Assembly: GCA_020832305.1 (NCBI GenBank)
Contig: JAFIEV010000046.1
Coordinates: 186,001 to 250,000 of the forward strand
Source: Cyclobacteriaceae bacterium
Lineage (GTDB): Bacteria; Bacteroidota; Bacteroidia; Cytophagales; Cyclobacteriaceae
DNA: 64,000 bases
Direction: 5' to 3'
In this document: positions 9,772 to 17,228 of the stretch, one piece after another
Numbering within the stretch: the first letter of the stretch is position 1
How the letters are laid out: every line of letters begins with the position of its first letter
Translations under genes and position numbers: made by a program
Notes under the pieces: model-generated
What the model was told of the DNA's origin: nothing
Database searches by the model: none
What the model saw: the letters and a program-made list of their open reading frames with translations, nothing else

Positions 9772-11004
9772 ATGAAAAATATATTAAAGTTTTCTGCTTT
9801 ATCGCTGTTGGTAATGATTTTTTTCAGCAGTTGCGAAATTGAAGACCCTTTGGCAGAAAATACACCGGCATTCAGCATTGTATTTAATGATAATATCGAA
9901 ACGGTGGCAGGTTCTTTTAATGCCAATGGAAATACACGGGTAAAACTTGGCTTCGATGCCTCCATCTCGCAGGTGGTGGTTACCAGCAGGTATACAGTTC
10001 CTGGTGTAGCCGGTACCAAAACACATGTTGTAGGTACTTATCAGGTAAATGCAAATAGTTTTCAGTTTGAAGCTTTAAGCAGAGCCTTAAGGGCACCGGC
10101 TGATCCCGTGATCGTTGGTGGGCAATTTGTAGATTTGTTGATTGACGCAACTTCTGGAGCTAATACCTATCGTCGGATTTTCAGGGCAAATATTGTTAAC
10201 CCAGTTACTTTAGCGGCCACTGCCGGTACGATTAACCCACCGTCTTCTTTCAATGATTCAACCTTTACTTTAAGGGTGAATTTGAGAAATGATACTGATG
10301 CTCGTATTGCGACAGTCAATATTTATGAAAGAATTGGGATACAAGCTGGTACTACTGAAAATGCAACACCAATATTAACCCGTTCATATTCAAGTCCAAC
10401 TGAAGCAACCGTGACAGATAATTTTGAGATCACAATCCCTTCAGAAGCGATGGTGTCTTTTGCAGGCCCTCAGCCAAACAGAACGATTAGATACCGAATA
10501 GAAATGATTTCAGTCAATGGTCAGATTTCTTCACTAACCAGAGACATCGTAAATCAACCAGTTGCAGCGCCGGTAATAAATACCAGCCTTGTGTTGTCTA
10601 ATCCCAATGCCACAGGTGCTAACAGGGTTTCAATGTTGAGCCTGTTGACCAATAGAACAAATCCTGCGTCTGCTGATTCTGTAGATGTGATGCTCACAGT
10701 AACAGGTGCCGAAGGAGATATTTTCAACATTGGCAGAGGAGCTGGAAATACCTCTCAATTTGTAAGGCTTCCAAGGACATTTGATTATGCAAATGCTAAT
10801 TTCCAGACGATTCGAAATGCTTATGATGCAGCAACGCCAACTTCGGAAATTTCCAATCTGGTGGTTGGTGATATCTTTATAGTACGCGTTGGTGCCAGAG
10901 GAGATACGCACAGAAGCCGTTACAGATTATTCAGGGTCAATAGTGCCGTTATAGAAAGGACATCTGATAACGATAGTATGACATTTGAGTACCGGGGTTC
11001 TTAA
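9772..11004 (+). CDS. Unrecognised lipoprotein in SusCD operon
   Basis: A 410-residue lipoprotein with Cys21 (MIFFSSC) followed by acidic residues (EIEDP), compatible with surface export in this phylum. The body is rich in beta-forming, Thr/Asn-rich segments (LRVNLRNDTDARIATVNIY and similar, about 170-260), suggesting Ig-like or DUF4493-like beta domains, but I do not recognise the family. The ATG at 9772 is used because the lipoprotein signal starts there; an upstream TTG abutting the susD stop is less likely. Its place right after susCD is where surface ligand-binding proteins (SusE/F analogues) are usually found; that role is an inference from position only. Confidence 0.75.
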   Translation: MKNILKFSALSLLVMIFFSSCEIEDPLAENTPAFSIVFNDNIETVAGSFNANGNTRVKLGFDASISQVVVTSRYTVPGVAGTKTHVVGTYQVNANSFQFEALSRALRAPADPVIVGGQFVDLLIDATSGANTYRRIFRANIVNPVTLAATAGTINPPSSFNDSTFTLRVNLRNDTDARIATVNIYERIGIQAGTTENATPILTRSYSSPTEATVTDNFEITIPSEAMVSFAGPQPNRTIRYRIEMISVNGQISSLTRDIVNQPVAAPVINTSLVLSNPNATGANRVSMLSLLTNRTNPASADSVDVMLTVTGAEGDIFNIGRGAGNTSQFVRLPRTFDYANANFQTIRNAYDAATPTSEISNLVVGDIFIVRVGARGDTHRSRYRLFRVNSAVIERTSDNDSMTFEYRGS

Positions 11005-11027
11005 TACTTATGATACAAACCAAATTG

Positions 11028-11053
11028 AAAAAAGCGGCCTTGGCCGCTTTTTT
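11028..11053. terminator. Bidirectional intrinsic terminator
   Basis: AAAAAAGCGGCC (11028-11039), TT, GGCCGCTTTTTT (11042-11053) form a 12-bp perfect stem with U-rich tails on both strands. It ends the SusCD-lipoprotein operon on the plus strand and can also serve the cupin gene arriving on the minus strand. Confidence 0.85.
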
Positions 11054-11136
11054 TATTTAATTAGAATAATATATCTATAGATTCTTGTAAAACAGATTAT
11101 GAATGGATAATGCTGATGCTTATACATTTACCAGGT

Positions 11137-11466
11137 TTAATTTTCTTTATCCCGAATCATGATCAATGCCATCTTAAAGTTCTCAATTGCCTGCAGGGCA
11201 TGGGCTATATTGGCTGGTAATATGATAACTTCACCAGCAGATACATTAAAAACTTCATTACCGATTTTAACCTGAGCTACACCATCCAATATATGTACAA
11301 AAGCATTAAAAGGAGCCGTGTGTTCACTCAGTCCCTGACCTTTGGCAAATGCAAAAAAAGTAATATTGCCACTTTTTGATTTTAAAAGCGTTCGGCTTAC
11401 TATGCTGCCTTCGCTATATTCAGCCAAATCAAGAAGTTTATAAGTTTTTGAAACATCCATATACAT
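11137..11466 (-). CDS. Small single-domain cupin protein
   Basis: A 109-residue protein consisting of one double-stranded beta-helix (cupin_2) domain. Motif 1 resembles GQGLSEHTAPFNAFVHILDG; motif 2 resembles NVSAGEVIILPANIAHAL. Metal ligands appear reduced compared with classic cupins (one clear His in motif 1, one in motif 2), so metal binding is uncertain. Two ATGs (11466 and 11460) could be the start. It stands alone between the SusCD operon terminator and a 230-bp gap. Related small cupins are often annotated only as cupin-domain proteins; the substrate is unknown. Confidence 0.8.
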   Translation of the reverse strand: MYMDVSKTYKLLDLAEYSEGSIVSRTLLKSKSGNITFFAFAKGQGLSEHTAPFNAFVHILDGVAQVKIGNEVFNVSAGEVIILPANIAHALQAIENFKMALIMIRDKEN

Positions 11467-11700
11467 AAAATTTGAAAGTTCATAATTGAAGTAATGCGAA
11501 TTCCATCGATTTGCATCAATATAGATTATATCTATTGGTATTAGATCTGATTTAAAGAAATCAAATAATTACGGGTATAGGTATGATGCGTTTTATAACA
11601 GCGACTTAATTTAGACAGCAGAAGAATGATTATAAGCTCAATTACCGTATTTAATAATTAAACTGTATTTGCAGGGAAGTTTTAGATCCATTTTGGCAGG

Positions 11701-12135
11701 TTAATGAACATCGAGACCCGTTAATTTTTGCTCCCATTCATCTGCGAGATTGGCTACCTCCAATATGATATCCTTTAATGCTTCTTTACTTACATTTTCA
11801 AGAAAAGCCGAGCCCTCAACTTTAAGATAATCATCAATGAGGACAAATTTGGCGTATGCAGTTTTTGCATTATCCTGCACAAGGGCTTTATAATCTTTTA
11901 CGTTGGAACAATGACAGACCTTCGAGGAAAACTCCACACTGGTTTTATTGAACTTTGGATTAACCCGCAAAACACCCAAAACAGCCTGAAACCGATTATT
12001 GTGCAAAGGCACTATAATTACCGATTTCTTCTTGTCATATTCAGAAAACTGTCCCCCCAACTCATCAGCAAAGCTTTCCATGAAATCGTTGAGACTGAAA
12101 TTTGTCACGGGACTTGGGTTAATTAAATTCAACAT
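11701..12135 (-). CDS. Conserved hypothetical protein
   Basis: A 144-residue soluble protein, no signal peptide or membrane segment, mixed alpha/beta with a compact N-terminal half (FMESFADELGGQF, VIIVPLHNNRFQAVLGVLRV), a Cys pair (KVCHC, about 72-74) and a helical acidic C-terminus (ILEVANLADEWEQKL). I do not recognise the family. The frame is complete, with an ATG start, and codon use looks like that of its neighbours, so it is considered real. It follows the DUF2027-Smr gene on the same strand after 73 nt. Confidence 0.65.
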   Translation of the reverse strand: MLNLINPSPVTNFSLNDFMESFADELGGQFSEYDKKKSVIIVPLHNNRFQAVLGVLRVNPKFNKTSVEFSSKVCHCSNVKDYKALVQDNAKTAYAKFVLIDDYLKVEGSAFLENVSKEALKDIILEVANLADEWEQKLTGLDVH

Positions 12136-12208
12136 TTGGCCAAAAATAGAAAAGATCCATCAAAAATCCATTAAAAACTTGTATTATCCAAATGAAAAGT
12201 AAAATAAA

Positions 12209-13168
12209 TTATCTGAAATGTACTATTGTGGCGCCAAAACCAAATTTTTCTTTATCGGCATCTTCGAAAAATTTTATGTGCTCTGTATTGGCGAGTTCTT
12301 TGTGAATTGCCTGACGAAGCACTCCATTCCCAACACCATGGATGATTTTTATTCCAGCAGCATTTTGAAGCAGGGCATCGTCAAGGGCTTTTCTGAATGC
12401 CTGCAATTGTTGTTGCAGTATATTTGAATTGTCTTTATTTGATATACCCAGTGCTTCTGCATGCAGGTCGACTTGAAAAATCTTAGCCGAAGCGGAGGGC
12501 ATTTTTTCTTTTATCTCGTAAGTATGCGCTGGCTCCATTAATTTTTCCTTTAGCACTTTAGCATCAATTTTTCTATGGCTTTCATCAATTCGTATTACAT
12601 AAGCTTCTGTTCCCAACAGTGGTGCTTTGGATTTACTTCTAAAAAATGTTGAAGCCTTCCATTGTAACCTTGCGCTTAAAGTACTTTTGTAGGGCATAAA
12701 TCCATCGGAATAATACAATATTTCTGCAAGTAATACAGGCCATTGCTCAAAATGGTTGAGTTTCCATTGCCCAACCTTCTGAAAGGTGCCGGTCTCCAGC
12801 ATTCCCGAAAAAATGCCTTTGACATTTTCACCATGCCATTCAGAAATGGTAATAAGAATTTTACAGCCACTATTATTGACTAGCTGCAAGGTAATCTCCT
12901 GGTCATTGAAAGGCACAAAAGTCAGAAATATGCCTTCTATATCTTTAGATTTTTTGGCACCTGCCACCACAGCCGGAACTTCATTATAAGATTTTTTATC
13001 ACCGAAATAAGTTTTCTCATCAGAGGCGATTACCACCAGCTCGTTTTTCATGACAGGTATTACAAAACCATCTTCAATCTCAACTTCAACCAGTTTCTGA
13101 TCTTTAAATGCTATTACAATTCCCTCTTCTTTTCCTTTTAGCAGTCTTACTCTGTCGCCAATATTCAT
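12209..13168 (-). CDS. DUF2027 and Smr-domain protein
   Basis: A 319-residue two-part protein characteristic of Bacteroidota. The N-terminal DUF2027 part (about 1-225) starts with a small SH3/KOW-like barrel (IGDRVRLLKGKEEGIVIAF). The C-terminal Smr domain (about 230-319) contains VDLHAEALG and the signature IHGVGNGVLRQAI. Smr domains of the MutS2/Smr family are DNA- or RNA-processing nucleases; the DLHAE and HGxGxGxLR elements are present. Cellular role for the Bacteroidota type is unknown. It lies 16 nt after the photolyase gene on the same strand, so the two may be co-transcribed. Confidence 0.88.
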   Translation of the reverse strand: MNIGDRVRLLKGKEEGIVIAFKDQKLVEVEIEDGFVIPVMKNELVVIASDEKTYFGDKKSYNEVPAVVAGAKKSKDIEGIFLTFVPFNDQEITLQLVNNSGCKILITISEWHGENVKGIFSGMLETGTFQKVGQWKLNHFEQWPVLLAEILYYSDGFMPYKSTLSARLQWKASTFFRSKSKAPLLGTEAYVIRIDESHRKIDAKVLKEKLMEPAHTYEIKEKMPSASAKIFQVDLHAEALGISNKDNSNILQQQLQAFRKALDDALLQNAAGIKIIHGVGNGVLRQAIHKELANTEHIKFFEDADKEKFGFGATIVHFR

Positions 13169-13184
13169 CAGTGTCGATTTTTAT

Positions 13185-14483
13185 TTAATTCAGGGCCTTT
13201 TTAAAAACCTCCAGCGCCCGGTTGCGTGCAAAGGTATGATCAATTATGGGTTTTTCCTGAAGATCGGTACCTAATTCAGGAACCCATTTTTTTACATACT
13301 TCAGTTCTTTATCGAATTTCTCCGTCTGACTGTAAGGATTAAATATGCGAAAATACGGCTGTGCATCTGTTCCGGTTCCGGCGGCCCACTGCCAGCCACC
13401 ATTATTTGAGGCCAGCTCGTAATCCAAAAGCTTTTGTGCAAAATAAGATTCACCCATCCTCCAGTCAATTAGTAAGTGCTTGGTAAGGAAACTTGCCGTA
13501 ATCATTCTCACGCGGTTGTGCATATACCCGGTGGCATTGAGTTCGCGCATACCTGCATCTACTATGGGATATCCTGTTTTTCCTTTGCACCATTTTTCAA
13601 AATCTTCGGCATCGTTTCTCCATGGGATATTGTCGTATTTGGGTTTAAATGCACGACCGACCACATGTGGATAATTGTACAGTACCATGCTGTAAAATTC
13701 CCTCCATATCAGTTCGTTAAGCCAGGTATCATTTAGGTGGGCCGCAATATTTACTGACTTTCTTACTGAAACGGATCCGTGTCGCAGATGAATTCCAAGC
13801 CTAGTGGTGCCTTTGGTGCCTGGGAAGTTTCTCAATTGATCGTATTTTTTGATGAGTTGATTATCGAACTCAAGAGGAGGAATTTCTATTTGACTTTCTT
13901 TAAAGCCCATAGATTCCAATGAATGGATGCTGATATCCTGATTTTTTAAGGTATTTTTCAGCCGACTAAAGCTGTCAAATTCCTCCAGTCGGGTGTTCTT
14001 AAACTTTTCTATCCATTTATTTTTATATGGTGTAAATACTTTGTAGGGTTCTCCTGAATCGGTGCAAATTTCCTTTTTTTCAAAAATAACGTGATCTTTA
14101 AAGCTGTAAAAGGAGATGCCATTTTCTGAAAGCATTGCTTCAACTTTTTGGTCGCGATTGATTGCATAGGGCTCATAATCACGATTGGTAAAAACCGAAT
14201 CAATCTCGTATTGAGACAACAATTCCCTGAAGGCTTCCAGTGGTTGGGTATAAAAGGTCTTAATTCCCGACCCGTATATTTTTAAATGTCTGTCAATTTC
14301 AACAAGCCGCTGATGAATGAAACCCACCCTTGCATCCGATGGATTGTTGAGGTCATCCAGTATTTCCCGGTCAAAAATAAAAACAGGAAGTACAGGTTTT
14401 TCTTCTCTCAGTGCATAATACAAACCTGTATTGTCTTCGAGCCTGAGGTCTCTGCGGAACCAAAAAATATTGATTTTTTGCAT
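13185..14483 (-). CDS. phrB: Deoxyribodipyrimidine photolyase (class I)
   Basis: Light-driven repair of cyclobutane pyrimidine dimers. From the ATG at 14483 the 432-residue protein begins with the photolyase alpha/beta antenna-binding domain (IFWFRRDLRLEDNTGLYYAL). It continues into the FAD-binding helical domain, which contains IWREFYSMVLYNYPHV, KGKTGYPIVDAGMRELNATG, HNRVRMITASFLTKHL and NNGGWQWAAGTGTDAQPYFR. The Glu of WREF and the Asn of ASNNGGW correspond to the conserved lesion- and flavin-contacting residues. An in-frame extension to 14540 precedes a normal start and is not used. CPD photolyase is more likely than cryptochrome because of these residues, but a cryptochrome-like role is not excluded. 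Confidence 0.93.
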   Translation of the reverse strand: MQKINIFWFRRDLRLEDNTGLYYALREEKPVLPVFIFDREILDDLNNPSDARVGFIHQRLVEIDRHLKIYGSGIKTFYTQPLEAFRELLSQYEIDSVFTNRDYEPYAINRDQKVEAMLSENGISFYSFKDHVIFEKKEICTDSGEPYKVFTPYKNKWIEKFKNTRLEEFDSFSRLKNTLKNQDISIHSLESMGFKESQIEIPPLEFDNQLIKKYDQLRNFPGTKGTTRLGIHLRHGSVSVRKSVNIAAHLNDTWLNELIWREFYSMVLYNYPHVVGRAFKPKYDNIPWRNDAEDFEKWCKGKTGYPIVDAGMRELNATGYMHNRVRMITASFLTKHLLIDWRMGESYFAQKLLDYELASNNGGWQWAAGTGTDAQPYFRIFNPYSQTEKFDKELKYVKKWVPELGTDLQEKPIIDHTFARNRALEVFKKALN

Positions 14484-14561
14484 GAATGGCTTTCTTTTTA
14501 CAGTGCAAAACCCATTGATGGGTAAAAAGGTTTTGCCCATTTGCCAGCTGCGGTTGCATCA

Positions 14562-14984
14562 TCATTTTGCTACTGCCCTGCTTCCGCCACTTGCCTGGAT
14601 GTTTACTTTAGCTGGATTCCCAAAGTATTCTATTAAACTTCCTCCGGATAAATTGCCATACAATTCTTCAAGATTTTCAAGCGTAATATATACCAACATT
14701 CGTCTGCGGGTGCTTACCGGATGGGTAAATTCTACATTCCACTTTCCATTGCGCACCTTTTGGTTTACGTAGGTAAGCAGGTTAGGCTGAACTTCTACCA
14801 CTACTTGTTGAGGACTGCCTTGTTTAATAACAATTCTGGCGCCACCTGAAACCGATAATCTGTCGATCTGGTCAAGTTCGAGAGGAAAACTTTGCCGGTC
14901 ACCAATGCCATTTATAGCAAAAGGGCTATCACAGGAATACAGGATAACTGCACTTAGCAGAATAATGGTTTTATTAAATTTCAT
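14562..14984 (-). CDS. Truncated DUF2807 (GIN-domain) lipoprotein
   Basis: A 140-residue lipoprotein with Cys18 (ILYSC) followed by the first half of a DUF2807 / putative auto-transporter adhesin head domain (IDRLSVSGGARIVIKQGSPQ, LEELYGNLSGGSLIEYFG, VNIQASGGSRAVAK). Family members normally continue for about another 90-100 residues of the same beta-helix; here two consecutive stop codons follow GSRAVAK, so the C-terminal half is missing. The photolyase gene begins about 80 nt further on. Either a naturally short variant or a gene remnant; I lean to a remnant. Confidence 0.65.
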   Translation of the reverse strand: MKFNKTIILLSAVILYSCDSPFAINGIGDRQSFPLELDQIDRLSVSGGARIVIKQGSPQQVVVEVQPNLLTYVNQKVRNGKWNVEFTHPVSTRRRMLVYITLENLEELYGNLSGGSLIEYFGNPAKVNIQASGGSRAVAK

Positions 14985-15208
14985 ATGTGTTTTGGTTTTG
15001 TAAGATTGAGGTTTTTAAGATATTTACTCCAATGTATAAATTGGTTGAAAAATTTTGACAAATGGCAGCCAGAAGTATTTATGCGGTATACTTATAAGGG
15101 AAAACGGTCCCCTTCAAACCTTTGCATAGTATAAATTTTTCATTAATTTTTGAGATGTGATGCAAAACCCTTAGCTTTCATTTTGAAATAGCCTCATCAA
15201 TTACCCGT

Positions 15209-15850
15209 ATGGCAATAGAACTTATTTCAGAAGGTTTTGATCAGCACGAGGAAAAAGATCTTCGGATGTGGGATTCAATGATAAACGGAGATGAAAAAGC
15301 TTTTGAAATTTTGTATGAAAAATATGTAGAAAAGCTCTACCGTTTTGGGTTTATGATCATTCCTGAGCGCGATAAGGTAGAAGATGCAATACACGATGTT
15401 TTCACCTGTATCTGGAGCAGCAGAAATAATTTAAGCCCGGTACTTTCCGTTCGAAGGTACTTATTTTCCAGTCTTAAAAATGGCTTGCTTAAAAAACTTA
15501 AGAAGGAGAAAAAACTGTTTTATCCGTTTCAGGATTTATTGGAAAATTCTTTTCTGATTTCCCCTGATTTTTTAGAAAAACAATTGGAGGAAGAAGATCG
15601 TGATCAGTTATCTGAAAAGCTTCAGAATTTTTTATTGCAGCTTTCTGCCCGACAGCGTGAAATACTGTATCTCCGTTTTTATCAGAATCTGAGTTATCAT
15701 GATATTGCCGCAATGCTCAATCTTGATCAGAAGTACGTTTATAACACGGCTTCGACTGCTTTCAAAAAACTCAGAGGAATAATGAAAGACAAAGTGCAAC
15801 TCTTGATGGCCATATTACTCCTTTATATTTATTTGCCATTCGATGTATAA
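15209..15850 (+). CDS. ECF-type RNA polymerase sigma factor
   Basis: A 213-residue ECF sigma factor. Region 2 covers about 22-90 (MINGDEKAFEILYEKYVEKLYRFG, IHDVFTCIWSSR, RYLFSSLKN) and region 4 about 140-195 (LQLSARQREILYLRFYQNLSYHDIAAML). The C-terminus has a short hydrophobic tail (LLMAILLLYIYLPF), which may be a membrane-associating helix, seen in some Bacteroidota ECF factors paired with FecR. It heads a sigma-fecR-susC-susD-GH43-GH43 locus and is the likely activator of it. Confidence 0.92.
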   Translation: MAIELISEGFDQHEEKDLRMWDSMINGDEKAFEILYEKYVEKLYRFGFMIIPERDKVEDAIHDVFTCIWSSRNNLSPVLSVRRYLFSSLKNGLLKKLKKEKKLFYPFQDLLENSFLISPDFLEKQLEEEDRDQLSEKLQNFLLQLSARQREILYLRFYQNLSYHDIAAMLNLDQKYVYNTASTAFKKLRGIMKDKVQLLMAILLLYIYLPFDV

Positions 15851-15945
15851 AAATGGCATAAATCCTCATTATTTATTAAATAATATTCAATTGTAAAGCC
15901 TATTACTTGGTTGAATTTTAATTATTGAAAAAAAGTTTCATTACC

Positions 15946-15984
15946 ATAGTGGAAAAAAGGCCGGACGACACTCTATAGTGGAAA
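15946..15984 (+). repeat. Two 10-bp direct repeats before fecR (locus 2)
   Basis: ATAGTGGAAA occurs at 15946-15955 and 15975-15984, 29 nt apart centre to centre, just upstream of the fecR ATG at 15994. They could be a protein-binding repeat or chance; no equivalent was noticed in the other two loci. Confidence 0.3.
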
Positions 15985-15993
15985 TTTCGGAAC

Positions 15994-17064
15994 ATGAGTT
16001 ACAGTCAATATACAGTTGAAGATTTTGTCTGCGATCCCAATTTTAGAAAGTGGGTACTGAAGCCTGACCCCGAAGCTAATTTTTTCTGGGAACGTTGGTT
16101 GATTAAGAACCCACACAAAAATGAAACGGTGAAGGAAGCCAGAATACTGGTCAAGACTTTGCATTTTAAGGAAGACAACCTTAGTCAGGTACAAAAGGAA
16201 AAATTATTTAAAAGGATCAGGCACACTAATCAACTGAAAAGTCAAAACGACAAGGCCGATCCAAAACTTAGAAAGTTGCATCATACCAATTTGAATTACG
16301 GCATAGATGGGCGCTGGTATGAATATTTTGTTCGGTATGCGGCCGTAATATCAGGGATCTTAATTTTTGCTTTATCGCTGAAATTTACAAATTGGCCACA
16401 ACCAACTGAGGAAATAACCATTTCCCAAATTGAGTACAGAAATGAAATTGGTCAGAAAAAGCTTCAGTTGGGAGATGGCAGTACCATTATTCTCAATGCC
16501 GGGAGCCACATAATATATCCTGAACGTTTTCACGAAGGCCAAAGAGAGGTTTTTTTAAGTGGAGAGGCCTTTTTTGAAGTAGTTACCGATAAAACAAGAC
16601 CTTTTATTGTAAAAACCGATAACCTTATTGCCCGGGTTTTGGGTACGTCTTTTAACCTAAAGGCAGTAGAGGGATCAAACGCGCATATAGTTTCCCTGAT
16701 AAGCGGAAAAGTGGAAGTTATACCGGAGCAAAATGCGGAGGAAATATTTTTGCTTGAGCCTGGAGAGCAAATTGCCTTGGATAATCATACAGGCGAAATA
16801 TTGAAAAGTTCATTCGATGCCGACCTGGTGACACTATGGAAAGATGGCATTTTATACTTTAAAGATACACCTTTAACGGAGGTAGTTGCTGTACTTGAAA
16901 AATGGTACGGTGTTCAAATCGAAGTAGAAAAGTTGCCCCAACGGGAATTACCTGTTACGGGCAGATTTGCCGGTGAGTATCTGAGTAATGTATTGCAAAG
17001 TATATCTTTCAGCTTGAAGTTTAGCTATGAAATTAATGATAAGAATGTCAAAATCAAATTTTAA
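15994..17064 (+). CDS. FecR-family anti-sigma factor
   Basis: A 356-residue anti-sigma/signal transducer. The N-terminal cytoplasmic region begins YTVEDFVCDPNFRKWVL and is followed by one membrane segment near residues 113-130 (YAAVISGILIFALSL). The periplasmic FecR domain is at about 145-245 (LGDGSTIILNAGSHIIYP, SGEAFFEV, VLGTSFNLKAV), and the C-terminal DUF4974-type domain contains LEKWYGVQIEV and TGRFAGEYLSNVLQS. It begins at an ATG 143 nt after the sigma gene and ends 164 nt before susC. Predicted partner of the STN domain of the downstream transporter. Confidence 0.93.
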   Translation: MSYSQYTVEDFVCDPNFRKWVLKPDPEANFFWERWLIKNPHKNETVKEARILVKTLHFKEDNLSQVQKEKLFKRIRHTNQLKSQNDKADPKLRKLHHTNLNYGIDGRWYEYFVRYAAVISGILIFALSLKFTNWPQPTEEITISQIEYRNEIGQKKLQLGDGSTIILNAGSHIIYPERFHEGQREVFLSGEAFFEVVTDKTRPFIVKTDNLIARVLGTSFNLKAVEGSNAHIVSLISGKVEVIPEQNAEEIFLLEPGEQIALDNHTGEILKSSFDADLVTLWKDGILYFKDTPLTEVVAVLEKWYGVQIEVEKLPQRELPVTGRFAGEYLSNVLQSISFSLKFSYEINDKNVKIKF

Positions 17065-17082
17065 ATCAAACGAATTATGCCT

Positions 17083-17094
17083 ATGAACATATGA
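17083..17094 (+). other. Possible 3-codon leader frame after fecR
   Basis: GCCTATGAACATATGA, 18 nt after the fecR stop, opens ATG AAC ATA TGA. Shares GCCTATGAA with the equivalent site at locus 3 (26793-26801) and CTATGA with locus 1. Listed because of the recurrence; it may be chance. Confidence 0.3.
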
Positions 17095-17115
17095 AAACAC
17101 GCCATAATTGAAAAA

Positions 17116-17194
17116 GCCTTCGAAGCATCTGGGGGGATCTCCGAAGGCCTGATTTCTTCTTTAACCGACATTTTCAAGGAGTCCGGTTAAAGAA
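17116..17194 (+). promoter_or_regulatory. Tandem hairpins between fecR and susC (locus 2)
   Basis: Hairpin 1: GCCTTCG (17116-17122) pairs with CGAAGGC (17142-17148). Hairpin 2: TTCTTTAACCG (17157-17167) pairs perfectly over 11 bp with CGGTTAAAGAA (17184-17194) around a 16-nt loop. Neither is followed by a clean U-tract, so an attenuator, RNA-processing site or stability element is as likely as a terminator. susC starts 34 nt downstream. Confidence 0.6.
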
Positions 17195-17228
17195 AATAAA
17201 CCATTACATAACTGTAACACTCAAAATT

